A DNA stretch of 64,000 bases from Desulfuromonas sp. CSMB_57. Lineage in GTDB: Bacteria; Desulfobacterota; Desulfuromonadia; Desulfuromonadales; Syntrophotaleaceae. Position 1 is the first letter of the stretch. Every line of letters starts with the position of its first letter. This document shows, in pieces, positions 26,139-36,271 of this stretch. The notes beneath the pieces were generated by a model. It did no database searches, was not told the origin of the DNA, and saw only the letters and a list, made by a program, of their open reading frames with translations. A program made the position numbers and the translations under genes. The stretch spans positions 1 to 64,000 of the forward strand of contig NZ_JAFCIY020000024.1 of the NCBI RefSeq assembly GCF_020194955.2, written 5' to 3'.

Positions 26139-28537
26139 GGTGCGGGCTCCAGTGCCGCCGACAGCACCTGATCCATGCTCTCGACCAGCTCGATGTGCAC
26201 CTTGCGGCGCAAAGCGGCGGGAATTTCGGCCAGATCGGCCTGGTTGCGACGCGGCAGCAGCACGCAACGCAGGCGCATCCGCACCGCGGCCAACAGCTTC
26301 TCCTTGATGCCGCCGACCGGCAGCACCCGGCCGCGCAGGGTAATTTCACCGGTCATGGCCACCCGACCATCGACCGGCCGTCGGGTCAAGGCGGAAATCA
26401 GGGCGGTGGCCATGGTCACCCCGGCGCTCGGTCCATCCTTGGGAATCGCCCCGGCCGGCACGTGGATGTGGATATCGCGCTGCTGGTAGAAGGCCGGATC
26501 GATACCCAACTCCAGGGCATGAGAGCGGGCGTAGGACAGGGCGGCCTGAGCGCTCTCCTTCATCACGTCGCCGAGTTGGCCGGTCAGGTGCAGCTGGCCG
26601 CTGCCCGGCATGGTGCCGACTTCGATGGTCAAGGTCTCGCCCCCGGCTTCAGTCCAGGCCAAACCGGTCGCCACCCCGATCTGCGGTGCCTCCGGCAGGA
26701 CGTCGGCATAGTGGCGCGGCGGCCCGAGATAGCCGGCAATCTGCGCCTTGCCCAGTTGCACCGGCCGACTGTCGCCCTCGGCGACCCGACGGGCGACCTG
26801 GCGGCAGATGCGGCCCAGTTCCCGCTCCAGATTGCGCAAGCCGGCTTCTGCCGTATAGTCGCTGATGATGGCTGCCAGGGCGTTGTCGGACAGGCTCAAG
26901 CACTCCTCGGCCAGACCGCAGTCCTGCCTTTGCCGGGGCAGCAAAAAGCGCCGGGCGATGGCCAGCTTTTCCTCGCTGGTGTAACCGGCCAGGCGGATCA
27001 CCTCCAGGCGATCCTTGAGCGCAGCCGGAATCGGGTCGAGGACATTGGCGGTGGCGATGAACATGACCCGGGAAAGATCGAAGGGCAAATGGATGTAATG
27101 ATCGGAAAAGGCGTGATTCTGTTCCGGATCGAGCAGTTCCAGCAGGGCGGCGGAGGGATCGCCGCGGAAATCGGCGCCGCCGACCTTGTCCAGTTCATCC
27201 AGCATGAAAACCGGATTGGCGGTCCCGGCCTGCTTCATGCCCTGGATGATGCGGCCCGGCAGGGCGCCGACATAGGTGCGACGATGGCCGCGGATCTCGG
27301 CTTCGTCCCGCACTCCGCCCAGGGAAATCCGGACGAAGGTGCGTCCCAGGGCGCGGGCGATGGAGCGACCGAGGCTGGTCTTGCCGACCCCCGGCGGCCC
27401 GACGAAGCATAGCACCGGACCTTTTGCCTGCTGCTTCAGCTTGCGCACCGCAAGAAATTCGAGGATCCGTTCCTTGACCCGCTCCAGATCGTGATGATCC
27501 TCATCGAGGATGCGCCGGGCCTCCGCCAGATCGAGACTGTCGCGGGTGGTCCGACTCCAGGGCAAATCCACCAGCCAGTCCAGATAGGTCCGCAGCATGG
27601 AATATTCCGCCGCTTCGGCGGGCATCTGTTCCAGCCGCCGCAACTGCTTGTCCACCTCCTGCCGGGCTTCGTCCGGCAGCCGAGCCTCATCGAGGCGCGC
27701 CTGCAACTCCCGCAGATCGTCGAGCTTGGCGTCGTTCTCCCCCAGTTCGGACTGGATGGCCCGCAACTGCTCGCGCAGGTAGTACTCCCGCTGGGATTTG
27801 CCCATCTCCTCCCGGGCCTGATGCTGAATGCGCTGCTGTACCAGGAGCAGGTCCAGTTCCCGCATGAGCAGCGTCTGCACCTGGTGCAAACGCTCCAGGG
27901 GATCGATCACCTCCAGCAATTCCTGAACCTGAGGCACACCGAGACCCATGTTGCAGGCCGCCAGATCGGCCAGGGTTCCGGGTTCCGCCACATTCTCGAT
28001 GGCCGTCAGGGCATCGTCGGACAGCACCCGTCCCAGATCCTGCATTTCAGCCAGTTGCTCGCGCACTGCGCGCATCAACGCCTGCACTTCCGTGGTGGGT
28101 TCGGAGCCCGGCGCCGCAAGGGCCACAGGCGTCACCTGCACCCGGAAACAGGGATCGGTAGCCAGGAAGCGTTGCAGGCGGGCCCTGGCCAGACCCTGCA
28201 CCAGAATCTTGCTGCGGCCATCGGGCAGCTTGACCAGCCGCATGATCATGCCCACGGTTCCGACCCGGAAGAGATCTCCGACCTCGGGATCGTCCTCCCC
28301 CGCTTCCTTCTGGGCGACGAGAAAAACCAGCCGATCCCCTTCCAGGGCTTCATCGACGGCCGTCTGCGAGCGCCGGCGGCCAATCACCAGGGGCAAAATC
28401 ATGTGCGGGAAGACCACCGCGTCCTGAACCGGCAGCAGCGGCAACTCGGTCGGCAGCGGCAAGTCCCGGGCCAGGGGATCCAAGGGGTTCTCCGGGCCCG
28501 GAAAGGGAATGGATGATCTCTGGCGTGGCAATTTCAT
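26135..28537 (-). CDS. lon: ATP-dependent protease Lon
   Basis: About 800 residues with the LonA layout. The N-terminal substrate-binding domain begins near [19 protein letters not shown]. The AAA+ module has Walker [14 protein letters not shown] and Walker [12 protein letters not shown]. The C-terminal protease domain has the catalytic serine in PKDGPSAGV and the lysine in [11 protein letters not shown] used ATG at 28537 (MKLPRQRS) because GGGAG lies 10 nt upstream and hits the nearer ATG at 28546 with no spacing. It begins 5 nt after the NRDE gene and overlaps thiL at its end. Confidence 0.97.
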   Translation of the reverse strand: MKLPRQRSSIPFPGPENPLDPLARDLPLPTELPLLPVQDAVVFPHMILPLVIGRRRSQTAVDEALEGDRLVFLVAQKEAGEDDPEVGDLFRVGTVGMIMRLVKLPDGRSKILVQGLARARLQRFLATDPCFRVQVTPVALAAPGSEPTTEVQALMRAVREQLAEMQDLGRVLSDDALTAIENVAEPGTLADLAACNMGLGVPQVQELLEVIDPLERLHQVQTLLMRELDLLLVQQRIQHQAREEMGKSQREYYLREQLRAIQSELGENDAKLDDLRELQARLDEARLPDEARQEVDKQLRRLEQMPAEAAEYSMLRTYLDWLVDLPWSRTTRDSLDLAEARRILDEDHHDLERVKERILEFLAVRKLKQQAKGPVLCFVGPPGVGKTSLGRSIARALGRTFVRISLGGVRDEAEIRGHRRTYVGALPGRIIQGMKQAGTANPVFMLDELDKVGGADFRGDPSAALLELLDPEQNHAFSDHYIHLPFDLSRVMFIATANVLDPIPAALKDRLEVIRLAGYTSEEKLAIARRFLLPRQRQDCGLAEECLSLSDNALAAIISDYTAEAGLRNLERELGRICRQVARRVAEGDSRPVQLGKAQIAGYLGPPRHYADVLPEAPQIGVATGLAWTEAGGETLTIEVGTMPGSGQLHLTGQLGDVMKESAQAALSYARSHALELGIDPAFYQQRDIHIHVPAGAIPKDGPSAGVTMATALISALTRRPVDGRVAMTGEITLRGRVLPVGGIKEKLLAAVRMRLRCVLLPRRNQADLAEIPAALRRKVHIELVESMDQVLSAALEPAP

Positions 28538-28542
28538 ACCGG

Positions 28543-29316
28543 TCATTCTCCCTGTCGCGGCTGGAGGGCAAAGACATACCGCGCTTCACCCGCACACTCC
28601 CCCTTGGCGTCGAAGCGCCGTTCCACAAAACGGACCCGCCCGTCGCGGCCCATCAACAGCACCGTCGAACACCGGGTACCGTAGTCGCCGCCTGGCACGA
28701 AAATGGAGGAAAATCGCCGTTCCCGGTCCCCATCGAGGCCGGTTTTCGGCAGTTGCTCCTTCGGCGGCTGCCAGCGGTCGGACAGCAAGGCCCAAAAGTC
28801 CTCGGGTCGCGGTTCGGGCCTGGCCAGCAGCGGGGCGAGCAGGTCCTTGGCCCGCTGGACCTTGCTCCAGGGGGTATCGAGCAGATGGTTGCTGAGACCG
28901 TATATCCCGGGCGCGAGCAGGCGCGGTGCACCATCCCGGTTGGAGCAATAGCCCAACTGGCGCCCATCGCCCGCCAGCAGGTTGAAACCGGCAAACTGCA
29001 TGCCATGCCGGGCGACGCCGGCCAGGTAATCCGCCGGCGAGGCCTTGCCGCGCAAAAAAGCGCTCACCAACCCGCCCCGCGACGGACCGCCAGGCGCGGC
29101 CGCCTCCCGTACATTGCTCAAAGCAGCGAAACGACCGCAGCGGGTCACCCCGAGCCAGGTTCCCCCAGCCTGCAGATCGCGCCCGGCCAGGATGTGCGGT
29201 TCCCGGGGCCAGAAGGCGGCCGCAGCGGCAGGCCGCTGAAAGCTTTCGTCACGGTTGGCCGCCAGCACCAGGGAAAAGTCCGGATGCTGCCGCCAAGCCA
29301 GGACAATCAGGCACAT
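28543..29316 (-). CDS. NRDE/TANGO2 family protein
   Basis: 257 residues of the NRDE (Ser/Thr-rich, TANGO2-like) family, with MCLIVLAW at the start and the family signature ANRDES at residues 19-24; the later [18 protein letters not shown] and [12 protein letters not shown] segments are also characteristic. The N-terminal Cys2 suggests an Ntn-hydrolase-like fold, and the enzymatic role is unknown. It overlaps the methyltransferase gene by 10 nt and precedes lon by 5 nt. Confidence 0.88.
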   Translation of the reverse strand: MCLIVLAWRQHPDFSLVLAANRDESFQRPAAAAAFWPREPHILAGRDLQAGGTWLGVTRCGRFAALSNVREAAAPGGPSRGGLVSAFLRGKASPADYLAGVARHGMQFAGFNLLAGDGRQLGYCSNRDGAPRLLAPGIYGLSNHLLDTPWSKVQRAKDLLAPLLARPEPRPEDFWALLSDRWQPPKEQLPKTGLDGDRERRFSSIFVPGGDYGTRCSTVLLMGRDGRVRFVERRFDAKGECAGEARYVFALQPRQGE

Positions 29317-29885
29317 GCCGGATCATCCAGAGGCCGGCGCGCGACAATCCCGGCCAGGCTGCCGCCCCGATGGGACTGCTCCAGACCTTCTTCATGCAGC
29401 AGCACCTGCCAGCCGGCAAACATTTGCAGCAACTCCCCGGGGGCCAGGGCGAAGGCGGGATTGCCGGGCCCGCCGGGAAAGGGGCCGGCCAGGCTGAAGG
29501 TGCGCAGGATGGCGACACCGCCGGGACGGACCGCCTGCCGCAAGGCCGGCAGCAGGGAGCGCTGCAGGTAGAAAAACTGCATCACGACATCATAGCCACT
29601 GCCGGGCAGGCGGCAGGTCCGCTCCAGATCCATCTGTCGCAGGGCGATGTTCAGATGTCTGCTGCGCGCGACCTCCAGCACCTGCGCCAGGGCTTCGACA
29701 GAATCGTCCACGGCGGTGACGTCATACCCCCGCTCAGCCATGAACAGCGCATTGCGTCCCCGGCCGCAGGCCACGTCAAGCGCCCGTCCCGGTGGCAGCA
29801 GGGGCAGGGCCCGGCGCAGCCAAGCGTCGGCAGAGAGGGGCTGGTCCGCCCGTTGCTGCCAGATGTTGTTCCATTTATCGGGCAT
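29307..29885 (-). CDS. Class I SAM-dependent methyltransferase (TehB-like)
   Basis: 192 residues. SAM-binding motif I is LDVACGRGRNALFMAERGYDV (split here: DVACGRGRNA at about 46-55), with the acidic strand end VTAVDDS, then YDVVMQFFYLQRSLLP and the PGGVAILRTF strand. It is most like TehB/UbiG-type small-molecule methyltransferases; the substrate is unknown. ATG at 29885 (MPDKWNNIW) has GGAAGGCGG upstream and was preferred to a TTG at 29915. Confidence 0.85.
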   Translation of the reverse strand: MPDKWNNIWQQRADQPLSADAWLRRALPLLPPGRALDVACGRGRNALFMAERGYDVTAVDDSVEALAQVLEVARSRHLNIALRQMDLERTCRLPGSGYDVVMQFFYLQRSLLPALRQAVRPGGVAILRTFSLAGPFPGGPGNPAFALAPGELLQMFAGWQVLLHEEGLEQSHRGGSLAGIVARRPLDDPACA

Positions 29886-29954
29886 CTGCCGTCCGCCTTC
29901 CGGATCTCTTTCCAAGCCCTGCCGCCTCCAGGTCCGCAGCCGGCCTTCGGCCGC

Positions 29955-30899
29955 TCAGCGTTGCTGCAGCCATGCCATGTATCGCGCCACGCCCTCCTCG
30001 ACGGGCAAAAAGGGATCGGTGTAACCCGCCGCCCGCAAGCGGCTCACATCGGCTTCGGTAAAGCTCTGGTAGCGCCCCTTGAGATGTTCGGGGAAGGGAA
30101 TGTAGCGCAGTTCGCCCTCGTCGTGAGCGGCCAGCACCGCGCGGGCGACATCGTTGAAAGGCTGGCTGCGACCGGTGCCGACATTGAACAGGCCCGATAC
30201 CTCGGGGTGATCGAGGAACCACAGGTTGACCTTTACCACGTCGTCCACATAGACGAAGTCCCGCCGTTGCTCGCCGTCGCCATAGCCGTCACAGCCTTCG
30301 AAGAGCTTGACCACCCCTTCGGTCAACAACTGGTTGCGCATGTGAAAAGCGACGCTGGCCATGCTGCCCTTGTGCTGCTCACGCGGTCCGTAGACATTGA
30401 AGTAGCGAAAACCGGCCACCTGGCTGCAGGCTTTCGGCATCAACCGGCGAACATACTGATCGAACAGGGCTTTGGAATAGCCGTAGACGTTCAGCGGTCG
30501 ATCGAATTCCGGTTCTTCGCGAAACACCTGGCCGCCGCCATAGGTCGCCGCGCTGGAGGCATAGATGAAGGGAATCCGGCGCGTCAGACAGTAATGCAGC
30601 AGATCCTTGGAATAGCCGTAGTTGTTGGCCATCATGTAACGGCCGTCCCATTCCGTGGTGGTGGAGCAGGCGCCCTGATGCAGAATCGCTTCGACCCCGC
30701 CGAACTCGTCGCCGGAACGGACCCGCTGCAGAAACTCGTCCTTGTCCAGATAGTCCGCAATACGGGCATCGGCCAAATTGGCGAATTTGGTTCCGTCCTG
30801 CAGATCGTCCACCACCAGGATGTCGGTACGCCCTCTGGCATTGAGGGCCTGAAGAATATTGCCGCCGATAAAACCGGCGCCACCGGTTACGATAATCAT
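29955..30899 (-). CDS. hldD: ADP-L-glycero-D-manno-heptose 6-epimerase
   Basis: 314 residues. It epimerises ADP-D-glycero- to ADP-L-glycero-D-manno-heptose for the lipopolysaccharide inner core. The NADP-binding GGAGFIGGN loop is at 6-14, catalytic SSAATYG and YGYSK near 115-140, [20 protein letters not shown], and [13 protein letters not shown] at 30899 has AGAGGAGGA about 10 nt upstream. It heads the minus-strand run; no other heptose genes are in the window. Its presence indicates a Gram-negative outer membrane. Confidence 0.96.
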   Translation of the reverse strand: MIIVTGGAGFIGGNILQALNARGRTDILVVDDLQDGTKFANLADARIADYLDKDEFLQRVRSGDEFGGVEAILHQGACSTTTEWDGRYMMANNYGYSKDLLHYCLTRRIPFIYASSAATYGGGQVFREEPEFDRPLNVYGYSKALFDQYVRRLMPKACSQVAGFRYFNVYGPREQHKGSMASVAFHMRNQLLTEGVVKLFEGCDGYGDGEQRRDFVYVDDVVKVNLWFLDHPEVSGLFNVGTGRSQPFNDVARAVLAAHDEGELRYIPFPEHLKGRYQSFTEADVSRLRAAGYTDPFLPVEEGVARYMAWLQQR

Positions 30900-31124
30900 G
30901 GCCTTGATCCTCCTCTGCGGATTGTGCCGGAGCCACTCCCTGCAACGGCCCGATCCTTCGTCTTCTAGCATGCCGCAGGCTTGCCTGCAAGCCAAACCCG
31001 AATTATTCATGCAGACTTCTGCGACAACCGTGCCTGCCACGCCATCCCAAGCCGTGCTTGGCCTGATCTGACCCACATGGGCCGGTTGCGCGTCGCAGCC
31101 TCAGAAACAGCGTGGGTGGGACCG

Positions 31125-33680
31125 TCAGCCTTCCGCCGGCAACCCGGCTGGAAAAACGTCCTCCGAGCCGGCGAGAAAGGCCTCCAGCCGCCGCAGAGCC
31201 TCGAGCGTCGGCGCCGCCACCAACGGCACCTCGGGCAGGGAGCGCAGAAACATGCGCCCATAGCCTTTTTTCACCACCCGTGCATCAAGGATCAGCACCA
31301 CGCCGCGATCGGCACGATGGCGGATCAGGCGGCCGAAGCCCTGTTTGAACTTGATGACCGCCTGCGGCACGGTGTAGGCCATGAAGGGATCGCCGCCGCG
31401 GGCGGCGATGGCCTCGGCGCGGGCCGCCAAAACCGGTTCTGTCGGCACCTTGAAGGGCAGGCGGGTGATGATCACCTGCTCCAGGGCACGGCCGGGCACA
31501 TCCACCCCTTCCCAGAAGGAATCGGTGGCAAACAGCACGCTGGCCGGATCGGCGGCGAATTTCTTCAACAGGCCGTGGCGATTTTCCTCGCCCTGGCGCA
31601 GGCAGGGATAACCCCGGGCGCCGAGGATCGGGGCCAGTTGCCCATGGACCTGGTGCAGCAGACCGTAGGCGGTGAACAGCACAAAGGAACGGCCGCCCGC
31701 CGCCAGCACTGCCTGCTCGGTCAGATCACGCACCATCTCCGGATAGCCGGCGCGCCCCGGCTCCGGGATGTCCGTCGGCACCACCAGCAGCGCCTGCCGA
31801 GCGAAATCAAAGGGGGAGTGAAGCAGCAGTTCGTGCATCCGACCCGGCTCGATGCGATCCAGGCCGACCCGACCGGCCAGATAGGCGAAGGACTCGCCGA
31901 CGGTCAGGGTGGCGCTGGTGAGTACCACGCTGCGAAAGCGATCATAGAGTCCCTCTTTGAGTTCGCCGGCCACCTCCAGAGGTGCGGTACAGAGCCGGGT
32001 GAGCAGCCCGCGACCGCGGCCGATGCGGGCCTCCCCCACCTCGAACCAGGCGCAGGTACCTTCATCCTCGTGGATGAAGAGCGCCAGATCGGCACCGATA
32101 CCGGCCAAACGGCCGATAAGGCCGCGCAAATCCGTCAGGGGCGAGGCCAATTTTTCAGCCACCGCCTCAGGCGCACGTTCGCAGTCCAGCAGCAGGGCCT
32201 GCAGCGCCCCGGCCAGCTCGCCGATGCCGGCGGTCAGGCGGCGCAGCCGCTCCACGGCGCTCTGCCAGAATTCTCCGGCCCGCAAATCCGGCACCACCCG
32301 CAGCCGCAGGTCTTCCCGGCCGGCCTTCCGGCCGAGATGTTCGAGCAGCTCCTGGCCCAGGCTTTCCAGCAGTTGTGGGGCCTGATCGAACAGCTGCTGG
32401 CGAAGGACCAGGGTCGTTTCCAGGCGCTCGTAGAGGCGCCGGTACAAGACATCTTCGCTGTCGGGCAACTCCTTGGCCAGCAGGGCCAGCAACCGCGGCA
32501 AGGCGCCTTTGTCCGGCTTGCGCGGATGGCGCAGCTTGCCGAGCAGGCGGCCGAAGGTAAAGCGGCTGACCTGGGTGGCGAAGTAATGGGTGGCAACGTC
32601 TTCCAGGTGATGGGCCTCGTCGAGAATCACCCGATCGAAGGGCGGCAGCACGGCGGCGGCCGTATAGTTGTCCGTCTGCCGGCGCAATGCCAGATCCGAC
32701 AGCAACAGGGCATGGTTGACCACCAGCAGGTCGGCCTGGGCGGCATGGCGCCGGGCCTTGTGGAAAAAGCAGGCGCTGTAATGGGGACAGCGCACCCGGG
32801 CACACTGGTCGACCTCGCACTGCACCTCTTCCCAGACTTCCCGCCGCGGCGGCACCGGCAGGTCCTCGCGCGAGCCGACCTGGCTGCGTGCGCCCCATTC
32901 CAGCAAGGCAGCGAGTTCGGCGTTGAGTTCGGGATCGAACAGGTCCGGCTCCAGCCGCGCTCCCTCGGCGCGCCGGTGACAAAAATAGTTGTTCCGACCC
33001 TTGACCAGAACCGCCCGGAACTTGAGACCGGTGGCACGCTGCAGGAAGGGCAGATCCTTGCGGATCAGCTGCTCCTGGAGGTTGATGGTGTTGGTCGATA
33101 CCACCAGCCGTTCTTCGTTGGCCAGGGCCCAGAGAATGGCCGGCACCAGATAGGCCAGGCTCTTGCCGGTGCCGGTGCCGGCCTCGATGACCGTCACCCG
33201 ATCACCATTCAGGGCTTCGCCCACCGCCAGGGCCATGCGCAGCTGCTCGGGACGCTCCTCGTAGCCGGGGAGGGTGCGGGCGACCACTCCCGTGGGGCCG
33301 AGAATGGCGGCGATGGCCTGGGGTTCAAGGTGCTGCGCCCGGCGCGGAGAGAAGGGCTCCACCACCCTATACACACTTTCCACAGGGTTATCCACAATCA
33401 GAAAGCCGACGCCCTGGGCGCCGAGCCGGCCGGCAATATCCAAATCGGCGGCGGAGGGCCGTAACCGGCCGCCGGGATGATTGTGAATCACCACGTCGCC
33501 GTAACGGCACTCCTGCAGAATGGCGGGCACCGCCTGCTCATTGCCCCGCGCCAGCACCCGCGCCTCGACGACACGCAGATCGGCATCGGTGCGGCCGAGA
33601 AAAAAAACCTCCTGACCGCCGGCTTCGGCGATGGCCTGACGCAGAAAAGCGGCAGCCCGGGCTGTAAAACTCTGGTCCAT
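31125..33680 (-). CDS. DinG/XPD-type helicase with N-terminal RadC-like JAMM domain
   Basis: 851 residues. Residues 1-115 form a JAB/MPN-type domain with the RadC-like metal motif: E24, H66-N-H68-P, S76 and D79. From about 150 onward it is a superfamily 2 helicase of the DinG/XPD class: Walker A EAGTGTGKS at 166-174, STNTINLQEQL, an Fe-S cysteine cluster (NNYFC and CEVDQC, VRC, SAC), DEAH in ILDEAHHLEDV, and the late TDSFWEGVDVPG and GRLIRHRADRGV motifs. It should unwind DNA 5' to 3'. Gram-positive DinG carries an exonuclease domain at this place; here a JAMM domain replaces it. ATG at 33680 has AGGA upstream. Confidence 0.9.
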   Translation of the reverse strand: MDQSFTARAAAFLRQAIAEAGGQEVFFLGRTDADLRVVEARVLARGNEQAVPAILQECRYGDVVIHNHPGGRLRPSAADLDIAGRLGAQGVGFLIVDNPVESVYRVVEPFSPRRAQHLEPQAIAAILGPTGVVARTLPGYEERPEQLRMALAVGEALNGDRVTVIEAGTGTGKSLAYLVPAILWALANEERLVVSTNTINLQEQLIRKDLPFLQRATGLKFRAVLVKGRNNYFCHRRAEGARLEPDLFDPELNAELAALLEWGARSQVGSREDLPVPPRREVWEEVQCEVDQCARVRCPHYSACFFHKARRHAAQADLLVVNHALLLSDLALRRQTDNYTAAAVLPPFDRVILDEAHHLEDVATHYFATQVSRFTFGRLLGKLRHPRKPDKGALPRLLALLAKELPDSEDVLYRRLYERLETTLVLRQQLFDQAPQLLESLGQELLEHLGRKAGREDLRLRVVPDLRAGEFWQSAVERLRRLTAGIGELAGALQALLLDCERAPEAVAEKLASPLTDLRGLIGRLAGIGADLALFIHEDEGTCAWFEVGEARIGRGRGLLTRLCTAPLEVAGELKEGLYDRFRSVVLTSATLTVGESFAYLAGRVGLDRIEPGRMHELLLHSPFDFARQALLVVPTDIPEPGRAGYPEMVRDLTEQAVLAAGGRSFVLFTAYGLLHQVHGQLAPILGARGYPCLRQGEENRHGLLKKFAADPASVLFATDSFWEGVDVPGRALEQVIITRLPFKVPTEPVLAARAEAIAARGGDPFMAYTVPQAVIKFKQGFGRLIRHRADRGVVLILDARVVKKGYGRMFLRSLPEVPLVAAPTLEALRRLEAFLAGSEDVFPAGLPAEG

Positions 33681-33852
33681 GGATGATCCTGTCGGCAAGG
33701 CAGGCTATTATAAGTGAGACGGGAGCGGAAGGAAAGTTATCCCGTACCCTTCGCGGCACGCCTTCTGGGTCACCATGGCCTTGGCCGAGGCTTGACGCCC
33801 AGGCAGGCGACAGCTAGAATCCGTCGACCGTCACCCGATCCGGAGGATTGCC

Positions 33853-34263
33853 GTGTACAGCCTGAAAGTCATGGAGCACTTCTGCAACCCACGCAACGTC
33901 GGCTACCTGGAGGAGGCCAGCGTCGCCGTCCAGTATGGCGACCCGGCCTGTGGCGACTGTCTGTTGATTTTCCTGCGGGTGGAAGGAAACGTGATTCGGG
34001 ATATGAAATACAAGGTCCTCGGTTGCGCCGCCGCCATCGCCACCGCTTCGGTGACCAGCGAACTGGCCATCGGCCGCACCATCGAAGCGGCCCTGCAACT
34101 CACCGAAGAGCAGGTGGCGGAAGCTCTGGACGGCCTGCCGCCCGGCAAGATGCACTGTTCCAACCTGGCGGTGGGCGCCTTGCGCGCCGCGTTGCGGGTC
34201 TATCTGAGCCGGCAGGAAGAGGCCGAGGTGGTGATTCGCCGCTCCGAAGCCGACACCCGGTAA
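33853..34263 (+). CDS. Stand-alone IscU/NifU-N type Fe-S scaffold
   Basis: 136 residues, only the scaffold domain: C33-G-D35 (PACGDC), C58 in VLGCAAAIA and C102 in GKMHCSNLA are the cluster ligands, with extra C36. It is similar to the N-terminal third of the NifU at 9991 but lacks the ferredoxin and Nfu domains. The start is GTG with GGAGG 5 nt upstream. It is divergent from the helicase gene, which is itself an Fe-S protein, and has no desulfurase next to it. Confidence 0.88.
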   Translation: MYSLKVMEHFCNPRNVGYLEEASVAVQYGDPACGDCLLIFLRVEGNVIRDMKYKVLGCAAAIATASVTSELAIGRTIEAALQLTEEQVAEALDGLPPGKMHCSNLAVGALRAALRVYLSRQEEAEVVIRRSEADTR

Positions 34264-34299
34264 ATCAGTTCCCTGCCGGATCACCGGTCCGCATGCCTC

Positions 34300-35742
34300 T
34301 CACCCCTTGACCACCGCCAGCGGCCGCAGGCGTGCCACCACCCGGCCGATGCCGGCCTGTTGCACCACTCCCACCACCTCGGCGACGTCCTTGTAAGCTT
34401 CGGAAATTTCCTCGGCCACGGTATCGCGCCCGGCGGCCCGCAGCACAATGCCCCGGGCTGCCAGTTCCGTGAAGATGTTGCGGCCGCGGGCCAGGTGCTT
34501 GGCGGCATGGCGGGACAGCACCCGGCCGGCCCCATGACAGGTGGAACCGAAGGTTTCCGCGTAGGCCGCCGCGGTACCAAGCAGGACGTAGGAATAGCGC
34601 CCCATGTCGCCGGGGATGAGCACCGGTTGACCGATGGCCCGATAGGCGGCCGGCACTTCCGGATGACCGGGCGGGAAGGCCCGCGTCGCCCCCTTGCGAT
34701 GCACGCACAGGCGCCGCATGGCACCGGCCACCTGGTGCTGCTCCCACTTGGCGATATTGTGGCAGACATCGTAAATGACCGACAGCTGCAGGGCCCCGGC
34801 ACTGCGGCCAAGCACCTGCTCGAAGGATTCGCGCACCCAGGCCGTGATCAGCTGCCGGTTGGCAAAGGCGAAGTTGGCGGCACAGGCCATGGCCGCCAGA
34901 TACTGGCGGCCCTCCGGACTGGACAGGGGCGCACAGCACAGCTGTCGATCGGGCAGGCTGATACCGTACTTGGCCGCGGCTCGCAGCATGACACGCAGGT
35001 AGTCGTCACATACCTGGTAGCCGAGTCCGCGGCTGCCGGTATGAATGGTGACCGTGACCTGCCCGGGAAACAACCCCAGGACCTCGGCCGCGGGCCCGTC
35101 GATGATGGTGTCGACGACCTGGACTTCCAGGAAATGGTTGCCGGAACCCAGGGTGCCGAGCTGATCGCGGCCGCGCTCCAGGGCCCGCTCCGACAGCAGG
35201 TCGGGATCGGCGCCTTCAATGCATCCGCCCTGCTCGATATGCCGGAGATCCTCCTCCCGGCCCAAACCGCGGCGCACCACCCAGGCGGCTCCTTCGCGCA
35301 GCACCTTGTGCTCTTCGGCCACGGTCAGGCGCAGATCGCGGCGATGGGAACCGACCCCCGACGGGACGTTGCGCAGCAAGGTATCGGCCAGTTCCGTCAG
35401 GCGCGGCCGAATGTCGGCCACCTCCAGCTGCGAGCGCAGCAGGCGCACGCCGCAGTTGATATCGTAACCTACCCCCCCGGGGGAAACCACCCCCTGGTCC
35501 GCATCGAAGGCGGCGACACCGCCGATGGGAAATCCGTATCCCCAATGGATGTCGGGCATGCCCAGGGACGGCCCGACGATGCCCGGCAGCATGGCAACGT
35601 TGCGTACCTGCTCCAAGGCCTGCTCACGGCGCAGCACTTCCATCATGGCGGCACTGGCGTACACCAAGCCTTCGGTCCGCATGGCGCCTTCCCGAGGGAT
35701 GCGCCAGCGGCAGGCATCAATCTGCTGAACCGGAACGCTCAT
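34300..35742 (-). CDS. rtcB: RNA-splicing ligase RtcB
   Basis: 480 residues. It joins RNA 2',3'-cyclic phosphate or 3'-phosphate ends to 5'-OH ends with GTP and manganese. Visible: GGVGYDINCGVRLL (metal cysteine), GTLGSGNHFLEV, VTIHTGSRGLGYQV, VIYDVCHNIAKWE, and the guanylate-accepting histidine in STCHGAGRVLSRHAA. ATG at 35742 (MSVPVQQIDA) was chosen over the 30-codon extension. It follows archease by 37 bp, the classic pairing. There is no RtcR gene nearby. Confidence 0.96.
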   Translation of the reverse strand: MSVPVQQIDACRWRIPREGAMRTEGLVYASAAMMEVLRREQALEQVRNVAMLPGIVGPSLGMPDIHWGYGFPIGGVAAFDADQGVVSPGGVGYDINCGVRLLRSQLEVADIRPRLTELADTLLRNVPSGVGSHRRDLRLTVAEEHKVLREGAAWVVRRGLGREEDLRHIEQGGCIEGADPDLLSERALERGRDQLGTLGSGNHFLEVQVVDTIIDGPAAEVLGLFPGQVTVTIHTGSRGLGYQVCDDYLRVMLRAAAKYGISLPDRQLCCAPLSSPEGRQYLAAMACAANFAFANRQLITAWVRESFEQVLGRSAGALQLSVIYDVCHNIAKWEQHQVAGAMRRLCVHRKGATRAFPPGHPEVPAAYRAIGQPVLIPGDMGRYSYVLLGTAAAYAETFGSTCHGAGRVLSRHAAKHLARGRNIFTELAARGIVLRAAGRDTVAEEISEAYKDVAEVVGVVQQAGIGRVVARLRPLAVVKG

Positions 35743-35779
35743 GGCCTCTTGTCTCCCGAATGCCTGCGGCCGCCGGAGG

Positions 35780-36268
35780 TCACAGGTCGAGGTAGACCCG
35801 CGCGAGCCATCCCTGCCGGGTCCGCCGCACACAGAGCTGATGGTAGGTGACCGCCTTGACCTCGCGCTGCGGACGGTCCTGTTGATCCGTCATGCCGCGC
35901 ACCGCAATCCGGCCGCGCAGGCTGCCATCCTCCACCTTTTCCAGCAAAATAGCCTGTGGCCACCTGCCGCGACCCTGCACCAAGTGCAGCACTTCGTTCA
36001 GCCACCAAACCAGCAACTCTTCCAGATCGTCGCAATCCAGTTCCATGGGCACGACCTGTTCCACCGCGCCCGGGCCCGGACCGCCCCCCAGTACCGCCAG
36101 CAGGCCGCGCGCCGCCTGGACGAACAACGCCTCCCGGCTGGCCGCCGTCGCTTCGATGCCCATGTCGGCGGTATGTTCCAGCAACCGGAAACCGTCTCGG
36201 TCCGGTGGCCGATCCCCACCGACCGCAGACCCGTCACATTCGCCGGGCTGCCGATCCGAAGCGGCCAT
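35780..36268 (-). CDS. Archease, RtcB activator
   Basis: 162 residues. Archease speeds guanylation of RtcB and allows multiple turnover. Conserved parts: FRLLEHTADMGIEA (residues about 27-40) with the metal-binding aspartate, DLEELLVWWLNEVL, and KAVTYHQLCV with conserved lysine and histidine near the C-terminus. The first 25 residues are a poorly conserved tail. It starts 3 nt after the zinc-ribbon gene stop and precedes rtcB. Confidence 0.92.
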   Translation of the reverse strand: MAASDRQPGECDGSAVGGDRPPDRDGFRLLEHTADMGIEATAASREALFVQAARGLLAVLGGGPGPGAVEQVVPMELDCDDLEELLVWWLNEVLHLVQGRGRWPQAILLEKVEDGSLRGRIAVRGMTDQQDRPQREVKAVTYHQLCVRRTRQGWLARVYLDL

Positions 36269-36271
36269 GTC

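Noticed and set aside
26195-27412. 405-codon open frame antisense to lon
   Set aside because: Same reason: shadow of GC-rich lon coding sequence.
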